From DAOUMF01 sp034411955 (GTDB lineage: Bacteria > Chloroflexota > Dehalococcoidia > SM23-28-2 > RBG-16-64-32): DNA of 19,706 nt. Where the stretch lies: positions 1-19,706 of the forward strand of contig DAOUMF010000009.1 of the NCBI GenBank assembly GCA_034411955.1, written 5' to 3'. Of the stretch, positions 13,073-19,706 are shown piece after piece; positions within the stretch are counted from its first letter, which is position 1; each line of letters starts with the position of its first letter. Below the pieces are notes generated by a model that searched no databases, was not told where the DNA came from, and was given only the letters and a program-made list of their open reading frames with translations. Position numbers and translations under genes: made by a program.

Positions 13073-16000
13073 GTGGCCCCCTACGCGGAACTCCACGCCC
13101 ACTCCAACTTCTCCTTCCTCGAAGGCGCTTCGCACATAGAGGAGTTGGTGCTTCGGGCGCGGGATCTGGGGTACGAGGACCTCGCCCTCACGGATCACGA
13201 CGGCCTCCACGGGGCGATGGAGTTTGCCCAGTGCGCCCGCGCCTGGGGCCTCAAGCCCATCACCGGCGCCGAGGTCACCCTTGCCAGCGGCCACCACTTG
13301 ACTCTCCTCTGCGAGACCCAGCGCGGATACGCCAACCTCTGCCGCCTCCTCACCCACGCCCACCTGAACCACGAGCGGGGCAATCCCTGCGTGGAGCCCG
13401 ATGTGCTGACCTGCCATACCGAGGGGCTCATCGCCCTCTCCGGCTGCCGCCGCGGCGAGGTGCCGTCGCTGGTTGCCCATGGCCGCCACCGGGAGGCGGA
13501 GGAGGCGGCCCGACGCTACCTCCGCTGGTTCGGGCGCGAGAACTTCTTCATCGAGCTACAGAACAACCTGGTGCACGGCGACGCCAACTGCAACCGCGCC
13601 CTGGCCGACCTGGCGGAGCACCTGAAGCTAGGCACCGTCGCCACAGGCAACGTCCACTACCACGTGCGTGAGCGCCACCGCCTCCAGGACGTGCTGGTGG
13701 CCATCAAGCACCGGACGACCCTGGACGCCTCTCACCGACAGCGCCGCGAGAACTCCGAGTATTTCCTGAAGTCGCCCGCCGAGATGGCCGAGATCTTCCG
13801 CGACTACCCGGAGGCGGTCGCCAACACGGCCCGCGTCGCCGAGCGCTGCCAGTTCGACCTCACCCGCGACCTGGACTATCGCTTCCCGGATTGCCCCGTC
13901 CCCGAGGGCGAGACGCCGGACTCCCATCTCCGGAAGCTTTGCCACCGGGAGGCGGAGCTGAAGTACGGCCGCATCACGCCCAAGGTGCGGGACCGGCTGG
14001 AGGAGGAGCTGGCCCTGGTGGAGCGCCACGGCCTCGCCGGCTTCTTCCTCATCCACCGCGAGATTCTCCAGCTCGCCTACCGGGTCGCCGAGGAGGTGCG
14101 AGGCCGCCCCTGCCACTCGCCGCCGGGCCGGGGCCGCGGCTCCTCCGTCGGCTCCCTCAACTGCTACCTCATCGGCCTCTCCCACATCGACCCCATCGCC
14201 AACAACCTCTTCCTGGGCCGCTTCCTCAACGAGGAGATGGCGTCGGTTCCCGACATCGACCTGGACTTCCCCCGCGACATCCGCGAGAAGCTCATCCTCC
14301 GCGTCTACGAGCACTTCGGCCGGGAGCACGTCGGGTTGGTGGCCACCTTCCCCACCTATCGCATCCGGAGCGCCGTACGGGAGGTGGGCAAGGCGCTGGG
14401 CCTGCCGCCCGCCGAACTGGACCGGCTGGCCAAGATCAGCGAGGGCTTCTACGGCTCCGCTAAGGCGGTCCGTGAGGAGATGGGCCGCCTGCCCCACTAC
14501 CGCGACAAGCTGGGCGCCCCCCTCTGGCGCCACCTGGCCGACCTGGCGGAGCAGATCGCCGGCTTCCCCCGCCACGTCTCCCAGCACGTCGGCGGCATGG
14601 TCATCTCCTCGAAGCCCCTGGTGGAGCTCGTCCCTCTCCAACAGTCGGCTATGGAAGGACGCGTCCTCGTCCAGTGGGATAAGGACTCGGTGGACGACGC
14701 CCGCATGATCAAGATCGACTTCCTGGCCCTGGGGATGCTCTCGGCTGTGGACGAATGCCTGGACCTCATCGAGGAGCAGCGCGGGAAGCGCATCGACCTC
14801 TCCCGTATCGATTTCCGGGACGAGCGCGTCTACGACGCCATCTGCCGGGCCGACACCATGGGCGTCTTCCAGATCGAGTCGCGGGCCCAGATGCAGACGC
14901 TACCGCGGGTGCGGCCGCGGTCGCTGGAGGACCTGACGGTGGAGGTGGCCATCATCCGGCCCGGGCCCATCGTGGGCGGTGCCGTCAGCCCCTACATCAA
15001 CCGTCGCCTGGGGCGGGAGCCTGCCACATACGACCACCCGTCCCTGGAGCCGGTGCTCTCGGAGACGCTGGGGGTGATCCTCTTCCAGGAGCAGGTGCTC
15101 CAGGTGGCGATGGCCCTGGCCGGGTTCAGCGCTGGCCAGGCCGAGAGCCTGCGCCGGGCCATGAGCCGCAAGCGTTCACGAGAGGCCATCGCGAAGCTCA
15201 AGGAGCAGTTCATCGAGGGCTGCCTGGGCAACGGCGTTTCGAAGGACGTGGCGGAGGGGGTCTTTCACAAGATCGCCGGCTTCGCCGAGTTCGGCTTCCC
15301 CAAGGCCCACGCTGCCGCCTTCGGCCTCCTGGCCTACCAGACGGCCTGGCTTCGCACCTACTACCCGACGGAGTCCCTCTGCGCTCTCTTCAACGCCCAG
15401 CCCATGGGGTTCTACGGCCCTCACGTGCTCGTCAACGACGGCAAGCGCCACGGCGTGGAGGTGTTGCCACCGAACATCAACTGCAGCGGGGCGGACTGCA
15501 CGATCGAAGACGACGCCGTGCGCGTCGGCCTGCGCTACGTCAAGGGCCTGAGCGAGACGGCGGCGCGGGAGGTGGAGGGAGAGCGACGACGCGACGGCGA
15601 GTTCCGGTCTCTGTTCGACTTCCTGGAGCGCACCCGCCTGAAGAGGGAGGCCGTCGAGAACCTCATCGCCTGCGGCGCCTTTGACGGCTTCGGCCTGGAG
15701 CGACGAGAGCTTCTCTGGCAACTCGGCCTGCTGTATCGCTCTGGCGGCCGCAACGCCGCCGAGCGGCAGTTGGCTCTGGCCTTGCCCACGGAGCAGGACA
15801 TGGTGGCGTTGAAGCCGATGACCGACTGGGACCGTATGGCGGCGGACTACGCCGTCCTAGGTCTCGCGCCCAACCACCACCCGATGGCTTTCCTGCGACC
15901 GCGCTTGCACGAGGGGATCGTCGCCAGCCGCATGCTGGAATCGCTGCCGGACGGGACACCGGTGGAGGTGGCCGGGCTGGTCGTCTGTCGGCAGAGGCCC

Positions 16001-16234
16001 GGCACAGCCAAGGGGTTCGTCTTTCTGGTGCTGGAAGACGAGTTCGGGCTGGTCAACGTGGTCGTGAAGCCTGCCCTCCACGAGCGGCAGAGGTCGCTGG
16101 TGCGTACGGAGCCGTTCGTTATCGTCCAGGGGGAGCTTCAGCGGCGGGACGGCACCGTGAACGTGATAGCGGAGCGCTTCGCGCCGCTGCAGGCTGACAA
16201 CGCGCTGGCGCCGGAGGCGCACAACTTCGGGTAG
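13073..16234 (+). CDS. dnaE2: Error-prone DNA polymerase III alpha subunit DnaE2
   Basis: The 1053-aa protein is the translesion and mutagenic replicase. The PHP domain begins at once with YAELHAHSNFSFLEGASH (H8, H10) and LTDHDGLHGAMEF. The polymerase core has PDIDLDFPRDIREK (catalytic aspartates within 394-398) and KIDFLALGML with the third aspartate D549. Further on are the family motifs FQEQVLQVAM and FGFPKAHAAAFGLLAYQTAWLR. Residues about 960-1040 form an OB fold (PVEVAGLVV to VIAERFAPL). The length and the lack of a long C-terminal tau-binding tail fit DnaE2 rather than DnaE1. The GTG start lies one base after the DUF6504-like stop. With imuB it forms the SOS mutasome and should be induced through the LexA-like site at 11625. 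No separate promoter is seen. Confidence 0.93.
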   Translation: MAPYAELHAHSNFSFLEGASHIEELVLRARDLGYEDLALTDHDGLHGAMEFAQCARAWGLKPITGAEVTLASGHHLTLLCETQRGYANLCRLLTHAHLNHERGNPCVEPDVLTCHTEGLIALSGCRRGEVPSLVAHGRHREAEEAARRYLRWFGRENFFIELQNNLVHGDANCNRALADLAEHLKLGTVATGNVHYHVRERHRLQDVLVAIKHRTTLDASHRQRRENSEYFLKSPAEMAEIFRDYPEAVANTARVAERCQFDLTRDLDYRFPDCPVPEGETPDSHLRKLCHREAELKYGRITPKVRDRLEEELALVERHGLAGFFLIHREILQLAYRVAEEVRGRPCHSPPGRGRGSSVGSLNCYLIGLSHIDPIANNLFLGRFLNEEMASVPDIDLDFPRDIREKLILRVYEHFGREHVGLVATFPTYRIRSAVREVGKALGLPPAELDRLAKISEGFYGSAKAVREEMGRLPHYRDKLGAPLWRHLADLAEQIAGFPRHVSQHVGGMVISSKPLVELVPLQQSAMEGRVLVQWDKDSVDDARMIKIDFLALGMLSAVDECLDLIEEQRGKRIDLSRIDFRDERVYDAICRADTMGVFQIESRAQMQTLPRVRPRSLEDLTVEVAIIRPGPIVGGAVSPYINRRLGREPATYDHPSLEPVLSETLGVILFQEQVLQVAMALAGFSAGQAESLRRAMSRKRSREAIAKLKEQFIEGCLGNGVSKDVAEGVFHKIAGFAEFGFPKAHAAAFGLLAYQTAWLRTYYPTESLCALFNAQPMGFYGPHVLVNDGKRHGVEVLPPNINCSGADCTIEDDAVRVGLRYVKGLSETAAREVEGERRRDGEFRSLFDFLERTRLKREAVENLIACGAFDGFGLERRELLWQLGLLYRSGGRNAAERQLALALPTEQDMVALKPMTDWDRMAADYAVLGLAPNHHPMAFLRPRLHEGIVASRMLESLPDGTPVEVAGLVVCRQRPGTAKGFVFLVLEDEFGLVNVVVKPALHERQRSLVRTEPFVIVQGELQRRDGTVNVIAERFAPLQADNALAPEAHNFG

Positions 16235-16285
16235 GTTGACACCAAGTCAAGTCGGTGTGGCCGCAAGGTTGGCGGTCCCACTGTC

Positions 16286-16314
16286 TTTACCAGTGTCGTC
16301 TGCGAGACTATGAT
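16286..16314 (+). promoter_or_regulatory. Promoter of the MetE-like gene
   Basis: TTTACC (-35, 16286-16291) and TATGAT (-10, 16309-16314) are 17 bases apart. Transcription would begin near 16321, 26 nt before the ATG. A perfect TTGACA at 16236 lacks a matching -10 and is ignored. This suggests the gene is not simply the end of the dnaE2 operon. Confidence 0.5.
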
Positions 16315-16346
16315 GACGCTCGATCGCTCCACGGATAGGCTGGCCA

Positions 16347-17525
16347 ATGCTGAATAGCTCAGATCGAATCCTCACCACGCACGCGGGGAGCCTTCCGCGC
16401 ACTCCGGCTCTGGTCCAGATGCAGGTAGCCCTCAGCCGCCAGCAACCTGTTGACGCCGATGCCCTGGCACGCGAGGTCGCAGGCGGCACCAGGAGGGTCC
16501 TTCAGCGGCAGAAGGATGCCGGGATCGACATCGGCAACAACGGCGAGCAGTCACGCGAGAGCTTCTTCACCTATGTACAGCACCGTCTCACTGGCTACGG
16601 AGGTGAGAGCAACCGTCCGATCATGCGGGACATCACATCGTTCCCCAGCTTCCTCCAACTCAAGCTGCCTGACTTCTCCCGGACGATGGTCAACCTCGTC
16701 CGCGCTCCGAAGGCCGTGGGTGAGGTGCGCCACGCAACCCTGCAACCTCTGGAAGAGGAGTGCGCCCTATTCCAGCAGATCTTGGGAGAGATGGACGCTC
16801 CGTTTGCGGAGACGTTCATGACCGCCGCATCCCCGGGCATAGTCGCCGCCGCCATGCTCAACGAGCACTACGCCAGCTACGAAGACTACGTCCTCGCTGT
16901 GGCCGACGCCCTGCGACCCGAATATCGCTACATAGTCTCCAGGGGTTTTGTGCTCCAGGTTGACTGTCCCGATCTGGCGATGGAGCGCCACACGTCCTTC
17001 GCGGACCGTCCCCTCGGCGAGTTCCTTCGCTTCGTTGACACGAACGTCGGTGCCCTCAACCACGCGCTGGATGGTTTGCCCGCGGACCGCGTGCGCATGC
17101 ACGTGTGCTGGGGCAACTACGAGGCTCCCCACCACCTGGACGTCCCCCTAGACGAGATCCTGCCGCGGCTGTATGGCGCGAACGTTGGAGCGATAATGCT
17201 GCCCTTCGCCAACCCCCGCCATGCCCATGAGTGGCGCAGCCTCCTGCGGCACCCGCCACCTGAGGACCGGCTGATCATCGCCGGCGTCATCGACCCGACG
17301 ACCAACTACGTCGAGCACCCTGAGGTCGTGGCCGACCGCATCGAACGCGTCGCCGAGGCCATAGGCGACCCCACACGGGTTCTCGCGAGCACGGACTGCG
17401 GGTTCGACAGCGCCGCTGGCTTGGGCGAGGTGGCTGAGGAGGTAGTCTGGGAGAAGCTGACTTCGCTGAGCGCCGGTGCAGACCTCGCGGCGGGACGACT
17501 ACTGAGGCAAGAGCGGGGAACGTAG
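16347..17525 (+). CDS. MetE-like cobalamin-independent methyltransferase family protein
   Basis: The 392-aa protein matches the C-terminal catalytic barrel of cobalamin-independent methionine synthase, as found in stand-alone relatives of about 350-400 aa. Visible marks are TTHAGSLPRT (10-19), DIGNNGEQSR (61-70), QVDCPDLAM (204-212), RMHVCWGNYEAPHH (250-263), GVIDPTTNYVEHPE (313-326) and STDCGF (348-353). In MetE, zinc is held by HxC, E and C; here H252, C254 and C351 are present. Homologues usually read FEAANPRHEHEW in the middle, but this protein reads LPFANPRHAHEW, so the glutamate position holds P286. Activity on homocysteine is therefore uncertain. There is no strong Shine-Dalgarno before ATG 16347, but a promoter lies 26 nt upstream. 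It has no obvious link to the mutasome genes. Confidence 0.8.
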   Translation: MLNSSDRILTTHAGSLPRTPALVQMQVALSRQQPVDADALAREVAGGTRRVLQRQKDAGIDIGNNGEQSRESFFTYVQHRLTGYGGESNRPIMRDITSFPSFLQLKLPDFSRTMVNLVRAPKAVGEVRHATLQPLEEECALFQQILGEMDAPFAETFMTAASPGIVAAAMLNEHYASYEDYVLAVADALRPEYRYIVSRGFVLQVDCPDLAMERHTSFADRPLGEFLRFVDTNVGALNHALDGLPADRVRMHVCWGNYEAPHHLDVPLDEILPRLYGANVGAIMLPFANPRHAHEWRSLLRHPPPEDRLIIAGVIDPTTNYVEHPEVVADRIERVAEAIGDPTRVLASTDCGFDSAAGLGEVAEEVVWEKLTSLSAGADLAAGRLLRQERGT

Positions 17526-17606
17526 TACCGCGCCCACAAGCTCCAGGGCGGGCTATCAGCATGGCGCAATGGTGAACCCAGCCTCCAATGCACGTCCTAC
17601 TAGTGT

Positions 17607-17632
17607 TAGGCGCCCGAAGTAGGCGCTATAAT
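17607..17632 (+). promoter_or_regulatory. Promoter with direct repeat before the second SNF2 helicase
   Basis: A perfect TATAAT (17627-17632) lies 31 nt before the ATG at 17664. No good -35 exists at 16-18 bases. Instead TAGGCGC occurs twice (17607-17613 and 17620-17626), the second copy touching the -10. A start 13 bases apart places the copies about 1.2 helical turns apart, so one regulator could bind both. Activator dependence is a guess. Confidence 0.45.
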
Positions 17633-17663
17633 TCGAGGGCGACAAGACGGGGCCCCTAGTTCG

Positions 17664-19706
17664 ATGACGATGAACGGTCACACACCTCTCGCCCCCGGTG
17701 CTATCCTCGAAGGGCCATTCTGGTCTGAGCCAGTACGGGTGATCGCGGCGCGCGCCCTGGCCAACCTGCAGGAGATCGAAGCGGAAGGGCTGCGCACAGG
17801 GCGGTTCTACCGCTCAGCCTTGACTGCGGAGCAGATGGCGGGGGTGCGAGTACGTACGGGCTTGGCCCGGTTCGCCTTTGACGCATCCTCCCGAATCGTG
17901 AGGTTGGGAGTGGAAGCCAAGCGCATTCGCCTCGCCCACCTCTTCGACCCCCTGTACGCGGTGTCCGTCTCCCAGGTTGATCCTTTGCCGCACCAGCTCG
18001 ACGCCGTTTACAGCCGGCTGCTCCGCCTGCCCAACATCCGCTTTCTCCTAGCCGATGACCCAGGCGCCGGTAAGACGATCATGGCCGGCCTCCTAATGAA
18101 GGAACTGAAGCAGCGCGGCCTCGTCGAGCGGACGCTGGTCGTAGTTCCAAAGGCTCTAACGGACCAATGGCGTCGGGAGATGTACGACCGGTTCGGTGAG
18201 GTCTTCGAAGTCGTGAACCGGGACACCTTCGACGCGACCTACGGGGTCAACCCGTGGGAAGGCAAGGAGCGCTGCATTACGTCCGTTGATTTCGCCAAGC
18301 AGGACTCAATCCTGGCCACTCTGCGAGATGTGCACTGGGACCTGGTCATTGTTGACGAGGCGCACAAGATGGCCGCCTACCGGTATGGCGCGGAGACGAA
18401 GAAGACCGACCGCTATCAGCTAGGCGAAGTGCTCTCGCAGAACGGAGGCGGACTCCTCTTTCTGACCGCGACCCCGCACCGCGGCGATCCGGAGAACTTC
18501 CGACTCTTGCTCGCCCTGCTGGATCAGGATCTGTACGCCACGGCCGACATCCTCGGGCAAGCGGTCGCCGTCGGCGACAACCCAAACTTCCTGCGGCGCA
18601 TGAAGGAGGACATGCGCGACTTCGAGGGCAAGCCGCTCTTCCCGCCGCGACACGTCAAGACGATGCCATACGACTTGTCCGAACCCGAGACGAGACTATA
18701 CGAGGCCGTCACGCGCTACGTGGAGGTCGGTCTAGGAGCGGCAGAGACCGCAGGGAACCGGAACGTTGGCCTTGCGCTCACCATCCTCCAGCGACGGCTG
18801 GCCTCTAGCGTCTATGCGATCCGGCGTTCACTGGAGCGGCGGCGTGACCGCCTTCAGAAGTTGCTGGAGGAGACGCTTGCCGGCGTGAGCCTCCAGGAGC
18901 AGATGCGCCTCGTTCCCACGTACTTGGAGGAAGACCTCGAGGACATGACGGAGGCGGAGACCTGGCAGGTTGAGCAGCAGATGCTCGAGTCGCTGACCCT
19001 GGCGCGATCGCCGGACGAACTGCGCCGAGAGATCGAAGACCTGGAGGTGCTGGTGAAGCTCGCCCGCGAGGTCGAGAATCTGGACTGCGAGCGGAAGCTG
19101 GAGGAGCTCCGAGGCGTCATTCACAGCGAAGACACCGCCCGAAACAAGGAGAAGCTGCTCATCTTCACCGAGCACAAGGACACGCTCGACTACCTGACCA
19201 GCCGACTGCGGTCGTGGGGGTTCGCGACGACCAATATCCACGGCGGCATGCGCCTGCCCGACCGCATCCAGGCAGAGCGTGACTTTCGGGAGCGCGACCA
19301 GGTGATGGCGGCCACAGAGGCCGCCGGCGAGGGCATCAACCTCCAATTCTGCAAGCTGATGGTCAACTGGGACATCCCCTGGAACCCCAACCGTCTCGAA
19401 CAGCGGATGGGCCGCATCCACCGCTACGGCCAGACCCACGAAGTCAACATCTACAACCTTGTCGCGCAGAACACCCGAGAGGGCCAGGTGCTGCTCCGAC
19501 TGCTCGATAAGCTCGAGGTCATGCGAGAGCACCTGGGCTCCGACCGCGTTTACGACGTGGTCGGCGACGTGATGGACGTCAATCGGCTCCGCCTCGACCA
19601 ACTGATCCGCGAGGCGATAACGGGCCGCCGATCGATGGAGGAGATCCTGAAGGACATCGATGTCGTCCGACCCGGAGACGGTCCGACGCATCCGCCAGGA
19701 TATCAG
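17664..19706 (+). CDS. SNF2-family helicase, DISARM DrmD-like (3' end beyond the window)
   Basis: The frame is open from ATG 17664 to the last base, 681 codons with no stop; family members exceed 900 aa, so the C-terminus is missing only because the window ends. A second in-frame ATG at 17670 is an equal candidate start. Motifs are complete: Walker A DDPGAGKT (131-138), VVVPKALTDQW, DEAH box VIVDEAHKM (228-236), LTATPHRGDPE (267-277), FTEHKDTLDYL, ATEAAGEGINLQF, and motif VI QRMGRIHRYGQ (580-590). A charged helical, coiled-coil-prone insert occupies about residues 385-490. Overall it resembles the SNF2 helicases of DISARM (DrmD) and of other phage-defence islands with DNA methylases. Such helicases often open multi-gene systems, whose partners would be further right. 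Helicase family is sure; the defence role is inferred. Confidence 0.85.
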   Translation, partial: MTMNGHTPLAPGAILEGPFWSEPVRVIAARALANLQEIEAEGLRTGRFYRSALTAEQMAGVRVRTGLARFAFDASSRIVRLGVEAKRIRLAHLFDPLYAVSVSQVDPLPHQLDAVYSRLLRLPNIRFLLADDPGAGKTIMAGLLMKELKQRGLVERTLVVVPKALTDQWRREMYDRFGEVFEVVNRDTFDATYGVNPWEGKERCITSVDFAKQDSILATLRDVHWDLVIVDEAHKMAAYRYGAETKKTDRYQLGEVLSQNGGGLLFLTATPHRGDPENFRLLLALLDQDLYATADILGQAVAVGDNPNFLRRMKEDMRDFEGKPLFPPRHVKTMPYDLSEPETRLYEAVTRYVEVGLGAAETAGNRNVGLALTILQRRLASSVYAIRRSLERRRDRLQKLLEETLAGVSLQEQMRLVPTYLEEDLEDMTEAETWQVEQQMLESLTLARSPDELRREIEDLEVLVKLAREVENLDCERKLEELRGVIHSEDTARNKEKLLIFTEHKDTLDYLTSRLRSWGFATTNIHGGMRLPDRIQAERDFRERDQVMAATEAAGEGINLQFCKLMVNWDIPWNPNRLEQRMGRIHRYGQTHEVNIYNLVAQNTREGQVLLRLLDKLEVMREHLGSDRVYDVVGDVMDVNRLRLDQLIREAITGRRSMEEILKDIDVVRPGDGPTHPPGYQ

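Noticed and set aside
13628..14641. Reverse-strand open frame of 337 aa within dnaE2
   Set aside because: The forward frame has complete DnaE2 motifs; the reverse product is rich in V, E, G and A as expected from antisense of GC-rich codons.
16236..16264. Perfect TTGACA just after dnaE2 as a promoter -35
   Set aside because: No acceptable -10 occurs 16-19 bases downstream; the TTTACC/TATGAT pair further on is better placed.
18828..19691. Reverse-strand open frame of 287 aa within the second helicase
   Set aside because: The helicase motifs including QRMGRIHRYGQ lie on the forward strand here, and the reverse product has no domain.
1..19706. CRISPR arrays, tRNA or rRNA genes, insertion-sequence ends
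   Set aside because: No regularly spaced repeats, cloverleaf-like sequence, rRNA segments or transposase motifs were found on reading through the window.

Overview
The window is GC-rich bacterial DNA with many GTG starts, strong AGGAGG ribosome binding sites and sigma70-type promoters. The imuB / small DUF6504-like gene / dnaE2 order and the general style suggest a Chloroflexota-like or actinobacterial-like genome. This is an inference: there is no rRNA, tRNA or species marker in the window.

Positions 1-8856 look like the DNA-processing backbone of a mobile element (integrative element, plasmid or large prophage). On the + strand lie a compact DnaG-like primase, a Rad52/Rad22-type annealing protein, a 71-aa unknown, a RadC-type JAB protein, an unknown 196-aa protein, an adenine-type DNA methyltransferase and a zinc-ribbon SNF2-like helicase. 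Within each gene block spacing is 2 nt or less or the genes overlap, so translation is probably coupled. Two inserts of visibly lower GC interrupt the backbone: a two-gene cassette (2572-4100; a two-TM beta-sandwich protein plus a helical cytosolic protein) and a reverse-strand unknown (5793-6410) whose stop codon overlaps the methyltransferase stop. The helicase seems to be preceded by an 18-codon leader ORF with a strong Shine-Dalgarno and an ATGA junction.

Positions 9026-11560 hold a reverse-strand protein with one PH-like N-terminal domain and two clearly homologous repeats, driven by a promoter with a 14-bp palindrome in its spacer. A structured intergenic region follows, then two SANT/Myb-like DNA-binding protein genes that end at a strong intrinsic terminator.

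Positions 11614-16234 form an SOS-mutagenesis operon: a TTGACA promoter with a LexA-box-like element between -35 and -10, a catalytically degenerate Y-family protein (imuB), a DUF6504-like small protein and the error-prone polymerase dnaE2. No imuA is present. Positions 16347-17525 encode a MetE-like methyltransferase with an apparently replaced zinc-ligand glutamate. From 17664 to the window end runs the N-terminal 681 codons of a second SNF2 helicase, of the type seen in DISARM-like and other defence islands. It is cut by the window edge, so its partners are not visible.

Together the genes suggest an element that brings its own priming, annealing, methylation, remodelling and mutagenic repair, with accessory cargo of unknown function. 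The least explained parts are the 2572-4100 cassette, the repeat protein at 9026-10435 and the genes at 4184-4774 and 5793-6410.
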